Positions 11,165 to 21,784 of a stretch of DNA of 64,000 nucleotides are shown here, one piece after another. The stretch comes from Elmis aenea (lineage: Eukaryota > Arthropoda > Insecta > Coleoptera > Elmidae): assembly GCA_947652605.1 (NCBI GenBank), contig OX393579.1, forward strand, positions 24,511,674 to 24,575,673, written 5' to 3'. The notes under the pieces were generated by a model. It saw nothing but the letters and a program-made list of their open reading frames with translations. It was not told the DNA's origin and made no database searches. Both the position numbers and the translations under genes were made by a program. Numbering within the stretch: the stretch's first letter is position 1; every line of letters starts with the position of its first letter.

Positions 11165-11937
11165 TGCTTTTAACACGTTATAATTTAGATTTAATAGTAA
11201 TATGTAGCAAGTAAACAATCATAAAATATCATGAAATGTAAAAAATATCTTGAATTATTTATGTTTACAATTTTTTGTGTTTCATTACGAACATCTAGCT
11301 TAATTACGTGATCTTTTTTTTTTTTTTTAGTGGCTACTTAGATTAAACTTAATAAATACAATAATAATATTGCTATAATTTGCTTATTTTAGATAAACCT
11401 AACAACTCACATCAATGAAACAAGAAGAAAAATCTCTTTTTAATGAACCCATAGCCAACTATGGTTGCCATTAAAAAAAAGTCAAGTTGGCATGACTTTT
11501 TAAATATTTGTTTTTTATATTACGTAAAAATATCTACACTACAGGAATCATTTCAAATTTTCATTTTAATATAAGTGGCTATGGAATTATTGACAATTGA
11601 AAAAACTGTTGGTTTTTTCAAAATATTTAAAAAAGTTGAAGGTGTAGATCAAATGGCATTAAATTCGTCTTGATATGCTGCATAACTTTGCTAATTTAAC
11701 CGACTATGTAACTCTTATAATAACAAAGTTACTTATGCAACACATGTAGATTATTGTCACCCATATATCCATAAAATAATATCAATAACAAAATATGTAT
11801 CAATAACACATTTTTTTAATCATTTTATGTATTATTAAAATTGGTAAGGGTAAAATTAAGTATAATTAGGCTTCCGCCATTATTGAAAAATTGTGTAAGG
11901 GTTCCGCTACAAAATAAGTCTGGGAACCGCCGATTCT

Positions 11938-12219
11938 ATGTTGTTATTTTTTACTGATCACTGTTCGGTTATAACTTATAACCAAGGCCCTCTTCCTGCT
12001 GGCTACACACAGATCGACGCGCTAACTACCATTGAGCATCTGCATAAGATTGCCTCAAATATTTTAGAAGCCGCCCCAGTTTCTGTCTGGGAAAATCTAG
12101 AAAAAAATTCCAGAATTATAGTATTGTTGCAAAACTATTTCATTTTTTATTGTTACAGTCTATACACGTTAGTTCTATTTAAAAAAAAATGTGATCGCAG
12201 ATTTATAATGTTATATTAG
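11938..12219 (+). CDS. Unidentified coding-like segment (possible exon)
   Basis: The frame is open for 93 codons, with less AT-biased codons in its first half. The best part reads YNQGPLPAGYTQIDALTTIE then HLHKIASNILEAAPVSVWEN, which looks like real protein; the tail from about 12110 looks like AT-rich non-coding sequence. It begins directly after the hAT element at 6121-11932. I do not recognise the family. It could be an exon of an unknown gene, with a GTATTG donor near 12121, or a chance frame. Confidence 0.3.
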   Translation: MLLFFTDHCSVITYNQGPLPAGYTQIDALTTIEHLHKIASNILEAAPVSVWENLEKNSRIIVLLQNYFIFYCYSLYTLVLFKKKCDRRFIMLY

Positions 12220-12385
12220 GACAACTTAGGACTTAATGAATGTTATAATACGAGTATGTATGCAAAAGGTATTTGTTGAAAATTCGAGCATAGTACTGTA
12301 TTTTACTAGAAAGTTTTGCATTTGTTTTGCTTAAAGTACATATACGAAGTCGCATTAGATCGACCCACTTTGGTTTACACTGAGA

Positions 12386-12571
12386 ATGAACAGTGTGTAC
12401 AATATAAAACTGGCGATTTACACAGCCACCGCTTCTGACAAAAATAATTGGACGTTTACATACCAGGGTACTTTAGATTTCCATTTTTTCGTGCATTATT
12501 TGGTTGATATAGATTTTGTTAAAGGTAATTACCTAAAACTACGGATAAAACAAAATTGTATTGATTTGTAA
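12386..12571 (+). CDS. Unidentified coding-like segment
   Basis: Sixty-one open codons read KLAIYTATASDKNNWTFTYQ followed by GTLDFHFFVHYLVDIDFVKG, then a GTAATT sequence that could be a splice donor near 12523. No family is recognised. A further stretch at 12907-12965 (GFNKSPVPANEDSSQPE), between a possible acceptor and a GTAAGA donor, could belong to the same gene as this and 11938-12219. None of the joins is proven. Confidence 0.2.
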   Translation: MNSVYNIKLAIYTATASDKNNWTFTYQGTLDFHFFVHYLVDIDFVKGNYLKLRIKQNCIDL

Positions 12572-13503
12572 ACATGAGCAATTATGGTGACTAGGTATGT
12601 AATATCAAAAACTGCAATTCACAACACCACTGCGATTATATCGAAATATTAAAGGATTATATTTTGTTATTATGTAAACGAAGCTGAACGAAATTCAGTG
12701 AAATCATCGGTGTAGCATAAAGATACACATATCGCATTATGTTTGTTTAGGGCATGATGCACTAAAATTGTGTTTACATTGAACTACGCCGTAAAATGTT
12801 TTGCACGATGCTGTTTTTCCTGTATATTTGTTTTGCTTGTATCTCAATTGAATTTCTGTTGAATTCACAAACAAGTCACGTTTTAGTCCGGTAATCTTGT
12901 GCAGGGTATCTAAATCAGGGTTTTAACAAGTCGCCAGTTCCTGCTAATGAAGACAGTAGCCAGCCAGAAGTAAGACCTCAATCCAGAGTAATCGTGCTAC
13001 TACCTATCCTATATGAGCGGGAGAACATTTTATTCATAATTAAATTTTTAATTTTAAACAGTTTTTTAATCAAACCAAGAGATGAGGTTAATTGAAAAGT
13101 AAACTAAATTCTAAAAAATTATTATAAAACCCACAAAGGCAGGGACTTTCAACAATCACTATGATGGAAATTAAATATTTAAGTTGTTGATTGGTAGGAG
13201 AAAGTTTAAAATTTCGAAATTTCCAATTAAACTTTAAACGCCTTTATCAAGCACACATTTTAAATTGCTCGAAATATTCAATTTCCATAACAAACAGTGT
13301 TAACAGAACCGTTATTTCGTCATTGAAGCTTCCGAACACTTAATTTGCATCAGGTGCACTTCAAACTTTTTGTGTTTGATTAATGCAAAACATGTCGAGG
13401 AATAAGGTTTTCAGCTTCTGCGAAACAGCATTATGTTTAATAAGTGGCGATGGATCGATCTAATCACGTGATTTTAGGCGAAAATTCAAGGTGTATCTAA
13501 AAT

Positions 13504-14023
13504 CTGCAACATAATTTAGAAACTCTAAACCTGGAATTGGAAAAAATTAATATGGAAATAAATACCAAAAAAACTAAAACTATGATCGTTACAACAGAGA
13601 ACAACGGGCATAGCATCACTTTAAATGGGCTTAGGTAAGAACAGGTAGATAGCTTTAAATATTTAGGTGTGATCATAGAGAAAAATGGAGGAATGGACAA
13701 GGAAATAAGCGAAAGGAAGGAAATGTGGGAAGAATATTTAACAGTTTAAGAACATTTTTTGGAAATAGAGAAGTCCCAAAACGAACAAAAGTGGAAGTGG
13801 TCAAAAAGGTAGTAACTACGGCACTTTTATACGAAGTAAAACGTGGACACTCACAAACAAAAATAATAGCCGAGTGAATGCAGCTGGAATGAGATTTCTA
13901 AGAAAAATACAAGGAAAAACCAAAAAAGATAGAATCAGAAACGAAACATATAGAGAACAATTAAAGATAAAATCAGTTGAAACAAAAATACAGGAAAGGC
14001 AGCTGGGATAGTTGGGTCACATT

Positions 14024-14024
<1 letters not shown>
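13504..14024 (+). pseudogene. RTE-like LINE, reverse-transcriptase C-terminal part (left half of a split copy)
   Basis: The translation reads LETLNLELEKINMEINTKKT then KTMIV, later EQVDSFKYLGVIIEKNGGMD and KEISERK, and with frameshifts AEMRFLRKIQGKTKKDRIRN and a GHI-like end. This is the thumb and C-terminal region of RTE-type non-LTR reverse transcriptases (NTKKTKVM, SFKYLGS, GHI...RM). It carries internal stops and indels. The copy is 5' truncated at about 13504 and broken at about 14024 by the LINE at 14025-17210; the text resumes at 17211. Confidence 0.75.
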
Positions 14025-14078
<54 letters not shown>

Positions 14079-17000
14079 TTTATTGCATGTTAAGGAACTA
14101 CAAGGTTTTACACATGTCAGATGTTGATATAATATAAAATAGAGATAAAACTCAATTAAAGTAATACTTACTCACATTTAATAAATAGGACAAAACAGAC
14201 AAGTTAAAATGCGCGATATGCATTAATTCACTAATGTATATTATATAGAATATAATTTTACATTCGTCAATTACAATTACAATTACAGAAACCTGAAAGA
14301 AAGACTGAAAGAAAGAAAGACTGGAGCCCCCACAAACAATCTGCTTACCCATTTTTGAATTCAAACTCACTGATTTTATAAATTGGGTTGTTACTTAAGT
14401 ATCTTAGAATAGCATTTTTGAATCCCTTCAATGGCAGATTTTTTATATTGCAAGGTAGTCGATTATAAAATAAAGGACCATAGTAATTTTCCGCATTGCG
14501 ACAAGCATACACTCTATGGTAATCTATACGTATATTTTGACCTCCTCTTGTACTATAATTATGTAAAGTGCCTTGTAAAGTATATTTATTAAAATTATTT
14601 CTAACATGACATAGAGAATACAGTATGTAATATGATGGTAGAGTTAATAACTTATTCTGAGTGAATTTATCTTTGACATCTTCTCCATAGCCAAGCTTCA
14701 AAATAATTCTTAAGGCTTTACGTTGTAGTCCAAAGATTCTTTTCATATGACTAGAGTGGCCCCAGTTTATTAAACTATATAAACAGTGTGACATGAACAA
14801 TGAGAAATATGCTGTGAATAATATACTAGTATCAACCAAATTTGCAATATTTCTTAAAGCAAATAAATTTTTAGAGAGCTTATTTGCTAAGTTATCAGTG
14901 TGAGCCTGCCAATTTAATGTTGGATCAAGCCATACTCCTAAAAACTTGACACCAGTTTTCACGTGATCAATTTTCTTAAGTGTGCAAATCAATTCTTGGG
15001 TTTTTCTTGCATTTAAAGACAACTGATTTGCAAGAAACCAATTTTGAGCCTCATCCTGGACCCTCTCCAAAGCTCCAGCCGAATCCTCTATTTTATTAAA
15101 TTTAGTAATAAGGGTTGTGTCATCAGCAAATAAAATAGCCGATGAAGTAGAAACACAATTTTTAAAGTCATTGATATAGATCAAAAACAAGATGGGACCC
15201 AGCACGGAGCCCTGGGGAACGCCAAAACGAGGCACACTTGATTTAGAATTAGTCCCATTGACAGAAGTATATTGTAACCTATCTGTAAGGTATGAGCTTA
15301 CAAGAGAAATACTCAATTTGTTAAAATTGTAATACTTAAGCTTCCGTAGTAGTATGTTATGCGAAATGCAATCAAATGCCTTTTGCAAGTCACAAAAAAT
15401 AACCCCAGTGAATATTCCATCAGAAAATCCATCCGAGATGGCTTCGCATAAGGTGGCAACAGCAAGAGAAGTATTTCTGCCCCTTCGAAATCCGAACTGT
15501 TCCTTTGCAAATAAATTATGTCTCTCAAAATGAGAGTTAATTTGAGATTTTAGTATGTTCTCATAAATTTTAGAGACTATTGGTAGTAGCGACACTGGCC
15601 TGAAATTATTCTTATCATTGACATCACCACTCTTATGCACCGGCACCACTTTTGCAATCTTCAGTGAATGGGGGAAAACACCTTCACGAATACACTGATT
15701 AATTACCTCAGTAATTGGACCAATTAAAATATTTTTACATCTTTTTAGCATATTGACTGTTAGTCCATAATGATCAAAAGACTTTTTATTTTTCAGATCA
15801 CAGATTATGTCTCTTATAGTATTGTAAGATGTCTCTTTAAAAGAGAATGTAGGAAAATTATCAGTGCAATTTTGAGGTAGATAATCAGAAAAAAACTTAT
15901 TTGTCGTTGAGAGATCATTAATGATATTTTCAGCAATTTGAGAAAAAAATGTATTTAAATCTTCTGAAGTAATATCAGTATTTATTTGTTTTTTATTAGT
16001 TTTTCTATTATCATTAATAATATCCCAATAAACCTTGCATGTACCCTTGGAATTGGTAATCAACTTTTCATACTTAGTTTTTTTACTTTCAATAATTTTT
16101 TGCCTGTACTGATGTCTATATATATTTCGTATATTTTTTATTAAATCATTCTGTAAATTTTGATACAATTCAGATAAAAGAGCTACAGTGCTTCGCATAT
16201 TTTTTAATTCATCATTAAACCAATTTATTTTTTGTGCATTACTTTGTTTTTTTTCTACCACAGGAAATGTTTTGTTGATAGAATCTTTTAAAATACCTAA
16301 AAATATATTCATTTTTGACTCACCACAAGACTTACTTGCAATAAAGGACCAATCTATATTTTCTAGTAACTGGTAGAACAAAAATACCCCCCTCTCTGTT
16401 ACCTTTCTACTAAAAATAGGGATATATTTACTTTTGAGCTTACGCACATTTATACTGATTTCAATAGATTTATGGTCTGACAACCCATGATCAAACACCT
16501 TTGACTGCTTCACAGCATCATCAAAATTCAATAAAACATTATCTATGCAATTTTGCAATCTTGTATTTTCATGTATAACAGGTATAAAGTTATATGAACC
16601 TATTAGGTCCGCAAATGCGCTAAATCTAACATCTGATGAAAAGAATCTTAGATTAAAATCACCATTTATAATAACCTGTTTGTCTTTTTTAATTAAAAGC
16701 ATAAATACCTGGTTCAAACAGGTCATAAACTGTTCAAAATCAGCAAGAGGAGACCTATATACAGTAATTATAATTACATTTATTGCAATCAGTTCAATTG
16801 CAGCAAGCTCACAGACTGCTTCACTTGATAAATCAGTAATATCCGTAAGGCAATTGAACCGCCAGTCCTTCCTTGTCAATATCATCACACCATGCAACAT
16901 AACACTTCTGCAAAAGGATGATGCTACAACAAAATTTGGCAAAACAAAATTTTCAGCTTCATTTGACTTCAAAAAATGTTCTGAAAAACAAATAACATCA

Positions 17001-17210
17001 TAAGGTTTATCTATGAAAAAAGCATTCATGTCGTTAATTTTACTACGTACAGATTGTATGTTCACATAAAATATACTTAAAAGGGATAAATTAGTCTCTT
17101 CTTTTCCCTTGGTGGTTCCATGGAGAAGTGGAATTTTTGACAGGCCCTCTTTGCCCTTGGAATTTCCTGAAGTTACGAAAAAACCGCACCTTTACATCTT
17201 CTGTCCAAAA
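14025..17210 (-). mobile_element. CR1/jockey-group non-LTR retrotransposon, 5' truncated
   Basis: The element lies on the minus strand. Its 3' end is the (AAT)n tract at 14025-14080, which on its own strand follows an AATAAATATT-type signal; a microsatellite tail is usual for CR1-like LINEs. A 3' UTR of about 260 bases separates this from the stop at 14345. The endonuclease-reverse transcriptase frame is intact. ORF1 is missing, so the insertion is 5' truncated near 17210. It sits inside an older RTE-like LINE whose text continues on both sides. Confidence 0.85.
14345..17191 (-). CDS. LINE ORF2: apurinic-type endonuclease plus reverse transcriptase
   Basis: The frame is open from 17191 to the stop at 14345, about 948 codons; the 906-residue part from 17065 starts at a GTG, so the true start is probably upstream or lost. 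Endonuclease motifs in order are NIQSVRSKI, CFSEH, TVYRSP, INGDFN and GLSDHKS (first 210 residues or so). Reverse-transcriptase motifs are KVVPVHKSGD, NNFRPVSLLP, FGFRRGRNT, CDLQKAFDCISHNIL, GVPQGSVLGPILFLIYINDF and the catalytic ILFADDTTL. The C-terminal part (IFGLQRKALRIIL, HNYSTRGGQ, FYNRLP) is the tail common in CR1/jockey-group LINEs. No stop or frameshift occurs, so the insertion is young. Exact clade not resolved by eye. Confidence 0.9.
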   Translation of the reverse strand, partial: RCGFFVTSGNSKGKEGLSKIPLLHGTTKGKEETNLSLLSIFYVNIQSVRSKINDMNAFFIDKPYDVICFSEHFLKSNEAENFVLPNFVVASSFCRSVMLHGVMILTRKDWRFNCLTDITDLSSEAVCELAAIELIAINVIIITVYRSPLADFEQFMTCLNQVFMLLIKKDKQVIINGDFNLRFFSSDVRFSAFADLIGSYNFIPVIHENTRLQNCIDNVLLNFDDAVKQSKVFDHGLSDHKSIEISINVRKLKSKYIPIFSRKVTERGVFLFYQLLENIDWSFIASKSCGESKMNIFLGILKDSINKTFPVVEKKQSNAQKINWFNDELKNMRSTVALLSELYQNLQNDLIKNIRNIYRHQYRQKIIESKKTKYEKLITNSKGTCKVYWDIINDNRKTNKKQINTDITSEDLNTFFSQIAENIINDLSTTNKFFSDYLPQNCTDNFPTFSFKETSYNTIRDIICDLKNKKSFDHYGLTVNMLKRCKNILIGPITEVINQCIREGVFPHSLKIAKVVPVHKSGDVNDKNNFRPVSLLPIVSKIYENILKSQINSHFERHNLFAKEQFGFRRGRNTSLAVATLCEAISDGFSDGIFTGVIFCDLQKAFDCISHNILLRKLKYYNFNKLSISLVSSYLTDRLQYTSVNGTNSKSSVPRFGVPQGSVLGPILFLIYINDFKNCVSTSSAILFADDTTLITKFNKIEDSAGALERVQDEAQNWFLANQLSLNARKTQELICTLKKIDHVKTGVKFLGVWLDPTLNWQAHTDNLANKLSKNLFALRNIANLVDTSILFTAYFSLFMSHCLYSLINWGHSSHMKRIFGLQRKALRIILKLGYGEDVKDKFTQNKLLTLPSYYILYSLCHVRNNFNKYTLQGTLHNYSTRGGQNIRIDYHRVYACRNAENYYGPLFYNRLPCNIKNLPLKGFKNAILRYLSNNPIYKISEFEFKNG

Positions 17211-17460
17211 ATCAGGATGAAAGAACAAATGTTAACCAGAAAAGCATATGAAAAGCAGGGAAAAACAAAAGAGGTTGACCGAGAAAAACCTGGCACGACA
17301 AAGTTTAAAAAGCAGCAGCGGATAGAAACATCAAATGGAAAGACATAAAAAGGCTAGCACAAGACAGAAAAACATGGAAAAAAGTCAGCACAACACAACT
17401 CAACAGTCCTACACCTAACAGTAGAAGGACTCATGCCTAAACAAATAAATAATGTAAAAT
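17211..17460 (+). pseudogene. RTE-like LINE, 3' end (right half of the split copy)
   Basis: The text resumes with RMKEQMLTRKAYEKQGKTK and, after a frame change, PRKTWHDKV and NIKWKDIKRLAQDRKTWKK. This is the typical C-terminus of RTE-type proteins (GRPRKTW...LAQDRKKW). A short AT-rich 3' UTR follows to about 17460. Joined with 13504-14024 it forms one truncated and mutated LINE copy. Confidence 0.75.
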
Positions 17461-18600
17461 TTTGTTTTGGACTGCTTGTTTTCAACCATAATTCCACAGT
17501 AAAAGCAACATTTTAACCAACAAGGATTAGACACTAGACAGAATGAAAATACAGATTTTTAAATGTAATAAACCAGAAAGGCGACTGTACATCATTGATG
17601 GGGCTTAGGTAAATAGGAACTATGTCATTAATTATTTTTATGATGCTAGAAACTGTAGAAACTTTTAATATCTAAGAATAGGAGCAGATGTTTTGCTGTA
17701 TCTATATGTAAGTACCTATACCTACTTATCAACTACGATGCCTTTTTGTTTTACGCTTTTGTTAGCTCTTTTTATGCTATCATAATCATTGTTGTAAACC
17801 AGTTTTTGTTTTAAAGCTATCCCCAGAGTCATCGAATCGAATCTCACACTTTTCTTAGATTTATGAACAGTATTTTTTTTAACAAAAAAAATATTTTCGA
17901 CGGAGGTTCGAAAGAAAACCGCAAATGAATTTTGATAAACAAAACATTCATTAATTGTAATTTTGTTTCTCTGTAAGTTAGTGATATTGTTTTTTTATAA
18001 TAAATATTTAATTACCATATCAAAATTTACTTAATAGTTTTGATAAATCTGATGAACAGTGTTCCAAAATCATTACAATATCAACGGACTCTTTTTTATT
18101 ATTAAATAAGGAAAAAACTGGATACGATGGAATGAAAGTACATAAAAAGGTTTGGTGTTTATTGAAATGTCATAATCCATATTTTGTTTTAGAAATAGCA
18201 ATAATATGGCTTAAAGTCAAAATTAGATTGTAAATATAAATAATCTATATTTTCCGTCTAATTACCATTTGATTAGTAAAAGATAAAAAATAAATGTTAA
18301 GTAGGTACATATCAGTAGGTAACGTAGAATTTGAAAGTTGACCAAATCAAAATAAATTACTTTAGTTAGTTCCAAAAATCAAAAAATTGTTGCTACAAAA
18401 TCCCTACTTACCAAACGTCTTTATAGTTTAGTGACGTGTAAAGCATTTTATGACTCCTGTGTTTTGACTGGGCAAATAAAAAATGTCGGTAAATTTTTTA
18501 AGTTAAAAAACAAATGTATTAGCTTCATTTCATTATTTATTTAAAAAACAACTTTCACCAACCTTTAACCTGGACGTCTATAGATGACCAAATGAATGAG
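17461..18600. other. AT-rich DNA, nothing recognised
   Basis: No supported gene, repeat pair or array. Confidence 0.5.
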
Positions 18601-18612
18601 GACCACGTTATA

Positions 18613-18730
18613 GGTTAGTTCAGGGGTCGGCAACCTTTTTGTCAATAAGGGCGCAATATAAATTCGAAAGTTATTGGGGGGCACCCGAAAAAAATTCAAA
18701 ATATTAAAGATTTTATTTCCGGTAGTGGCC
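18613..18730. mobile_element. hAT-like left end, partner end not found
   Basis: CAGGGGTCGGCAACCTTTTT is a classic hAT terminal sequence, followed by GGGCGCAATATAAATTCG. No matching AGGTTGCCGACCCCTG is seen downstream, so the right end is lost or mutated. Confidence 0.5.
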
Positions 18731-19188
18731 TTATGGACGTAATACATAAGGTTCAAATTCGCACATTTCAGTCGGGTAATAGTGCCTATGAGCGTACCAT
18801 AGAACTGATTTCCTTAACACCGTATGTGTGTAATTTAGTGAAGGGTTAGTTAAAGCTGTTTTGGTATGAAAACAAACGGGTGAGGTTTATGGGAAAGATA
18901 TAATTTGCTCGTTTTTCCGGCATTTTATAAAACTCCTAGGCATTTTTAAAAGTCCCAATATTACATTATGCCTTCGACATAAATCATGACGTTTTCCCGA
19001 AAAATCATCATCTGTAGCAAGCTAGCAAGGGTTCATAAACTTTTTGACATATTGATATCGGAGTGTTTGCAGTGTCAGATAGAGTGTTTCTTTCATAATT
19101 TTTAAAATGTCCAACACATATCCTTTAAGAGGCAAGAGTGGGTAAGAGTTGTATTAAAATGTTTACATGAGTGTTAATCTACGTACAC

Positions 19189-21056
19189 ACGCCTAGAGTA
19201 AAGTTGCGACACAAGTCTCTAAACAGATCTAGCGTGTGTTCGTTCACACGTAATGCAATTTTTGTTTCGACCGCGACGTCGGGACACCCCTCACCTCAGC
19301 CCTAGCTGCAACTACTTGCCAGGGTGTTCACACGAGTGTAGCGCTGTTTGCTCTCTCTTCAGTATTTGCTCTCTGTTCAATTCATTATCGAAATGACAGT
19401 TCAAGAAAAGTGCCGTGCATTGTTTTGAATTTAAAATTATAGGGATTTAAACGATTATATAATAATAGGGTTTATGAAAACTATAATGTTAAATTGTTGT
19501 ATACCACAGAATTACAACTCAAAGTTTTTTTAAAACTATTTATTTTTGTTCATCTTAAGTTTTAAATAATTATACGAATGTTATCACAAAGCTCTGATTG
19601 GTCAAAGTATTATAGAAAGGGTTTTGTACCTAAAACACATGTTCGGAAAATCCGTGATAAACAATAGGATTCGACTACCTAGAATACAGAAACTATATTC
19701 ATTCAGTAGGAATGGGTTGAACCTCATTTAAATACATCTTTGTTTGTTTATAGCTTATAGCTAAATGTAATAATAAAGGAAATAACATTTATTTCTGTAG
19801 AATTTTAAACTGAATCATTATAAATAAAATAAGTTTCTAAAATTTGAATTTTACAACAATGCGTGCTTGGAAATACCAAATTACTTGTCATAAATAATAT
19901 CCGATTTGATTTGAACAATTATTACCGAGGTTTGAACAAGCTACAATTTTAAAATGATGTAGGTATACTAAAAATTTTGAAGTTGGCATTTGATAATGTT
20001 ACGTTTTTTTACTATTCGATTAAAAACTTTAGTGTTGATTTATTGCCCTAATTCAAATTAAAATAGAAAGTTATTGGTGAAAAACGTCGGACCCTACTAT
20101 AAAAACATTAAAATTGGTATTGAAATCTTAAACCTATTTGGCAAATGACCTCAACAACGATAATTTATTTTATGATACAACATAAAAACGTGCACTTCAA
20201 AATAATAAAAAATACGAAAAAACTATATTTAGTTTTTATTTACTTTAGAAATAGCAAATAAAGCTCGTTTGGTTTACATTTTATTTAAAAATAGTTTTAA
20301 ATGTGTATTCATGTAATTAGCGCATAAATGATTATTAAAAAATCATATACAATTTTACTTTACAAATACGCACAATATCAGTATAAATTTTCTATAGGTA
20401 CTGTAGTTGTTTTTTAAATCGTGACGAAGGGCGATCTTCACGGACATAGGCATAGGCAGTCTAGCTTAAATTTCCAAACGTTTGGATCTGGCTAGAGCGA
20501 GTGACGAGACAAATATTTGAGGTGTTTTTATAGTAGGGTCCGACGTTTTTCACAAATAACTTTCTATTTTGATTTGAAAAAAGGTAATAAATCAACACTA
20601 AAGTTTTTAATCGAATAGTAAAAAAACGTAACATTGTCAAATGACAACTTCTAAAATTTTAGTATAGTAGTAGTAGTAGTAGTAGTCTTTATTTGTTCTG
20701 AAAAATCCAAAAAGGCATAGAACATGTCACAATAATGATAATAATAATAATACACATATATACGAATATATACACAACACAAAATTATATATCATTTTAA
20801 AATTGTAGCTTGTTGTAATACACAGCACTTTTCTCGAACTGGCATTTCGATAATGAATTGAACAGAGAGCAAATACCGAAGAGAGAGCAAACAGCGCAAC
20901 ACTCGTGTGAACACCCTGGCAAGTAGTTGCAGCTAGGGCTGAGGTGAGGGGTGTCCCGACGTCGCGGTCGAAACAAAAATTGCATTACGTGTGAACACGC
21001 GCTAGTTGGGTCTAGAGACTTGTGTCGCAACTTTACTCTAGCGTGTGTACGTACCT
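19189..21056. mobile_element. Long inverted-repeat (foldback) element
   Basis: The left arm 19189-19424 (tip ACGTACACACGCCTAGAGTA) pairs with 20805-21056 over about 240 bases, including GTCGGGACACCCCTCACCTC. The inner arm 19936-20108 pairs with 20520-20666. The left arm carries an extra stretch (19425-19935) absent from the right arm, and the right arm carries a LINE tail (20667-20790) absent from the left. The loop is about 20109-20519. No coding capacity was seen. Confidence 0.8.
20667..20790 (-). mobile_element. Very short LINE 3' end inserted in the foldback arm
   Basis: On the minus strand the text runs through AGAACAAATAAAGAC and ends in (TAC)n, the look of a LINE 3' terminus with a microsatellite tail. 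Comparison with the other foldback arm, which has AGTATACCTACATCATTTT at this place, shows that this block is an insertion after AGTATA. Confidence 0.55.
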
Positions 21057-21059
21057 TTA

Positions 21060-21418
21060 GGGACACCGCACACTACCGACTTTTTAGTCGACCAACAGTT
21101 TAGTCGTTATCGGACTATGACAGGGATTTGTCACCGACTAAATAGTTTAGTTGGACACACTAAGCACACTACCCACTTTTCAGTCGGCCGACTATTTTGT
21201 CGGCGAGTGTGCGGACTCCAATTACAGGCCTGCACTATTTCAACGTAGGCCGATAGTTGGCCGACTTTTTTGTCCAAAGGGAATCGGCTCTCTGATACGA
21301 TTATTTAGTCGGCCAACTAAATAATCGGTAAGTGTGCGCGCTCTCATAAACACTCATGCCTTTTGCGAAGACGTCTAAACTGTCGGCCGACTAAAAAGTC
21401 TGTAGTGTGCGGTGTCCC
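21060..21418. mobile_element. Harbinger-like MITE
   Basis: The ends GGGACACCGCACACTAC and GTAGTGTGCGGTGTCCC are perfect inverses flanked by TTA on both sides (21057-21059, 21419-21421), fitting the 3 bp target duplications of PIF/Harbinger. Inside, AGTCGGCCGACTA-type palindromes and GTGTGCGG or AGTGTGC motifs recur about every 60-80 bases. No coding region. Confidence 0.75.
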
Positions 21419-21784
21419 TTAAGATAAAGCTGTATCTATGAAATTTTGAGACAACAATCCTATCACAGAACACAATAGTTACTGATGTACTTAATAGGAA
21501 GCGCTAGTTGATATACTTTTAGACGTTTATTTGGGTTTACCGCAAACCGCTGTAATGACATTAGGGTTTTGGGTCAATTGGGACGACCGTATAAGTAGCA
21601 CAACGTAATCTAAATGAAGTTGGCAATGTAAAAAATTATTGATAAATCCATCTTTATACACAGACAATAGTTTTGCATATATTTTTATGCCATTTTTTGC
21701 AGTTTTTTTCGCCATTTAAAAGCTTATGAAGTTTATGCGTTGCCATAGGAAATGTATAATAATTAAAGGGGAATATATAATGGC

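Larger units (their letters stand above)
7081..11767. mobile_element. Long foldback element with ACAGGGTGAC ends
   Basis: The left end TATACAGGGTGACAATAATC and about 50 following bases pair with the right end closing ATTGTCACCCATATA. Longer arms also pair: 8950-9310 with about 11325-11690, and 10144-10318 with about 11165-11325. Removing the nested elements leaves two arms of roughly 0.6 kb. The insertions within are a pogo-type element (7136-8935), a hAT element (9313-10143), a MITE (10319-10576) and another element (10585-11164). Confidence 0.8.
6121..11932 (+). mobile_element. hAT element copy, expanded by nested insertions
   Basis: The left end is CAGCGTTTCCCAAAGTGG. The right end is its imperfect inverse, ending CTGGGAACCGCCG. 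The 8 bp flanks (TATCTAGA and ATTCTATG) match only partly, so the copy is old. Its own DNA covers about 6121-7080 and 11768-11932 and includes a transposase remnant (6303-6860). The rest of the span is insertions: a 255 bp hAT MITE at 6452-6706 and a foldback at 7081-11767, which itself holds more elements. Confidence 0.7.

Noticed and set aside
16545..17003. 152-codon plus-strand frame
   Set aside because: It is antisense to the endonuclease part of the LINE at 14345-17191.
20760..21066. 89-codon minus-strand frame
   Set aside because: It runs through the outer arm of the 19189-21056 foldback and has no counterpart in the other arm.
21045..21248. 67-codon plus-strand frame
   Set aside because: It lies in the Harbinger-like MITE, crossing its terminal repeat and palindromes.
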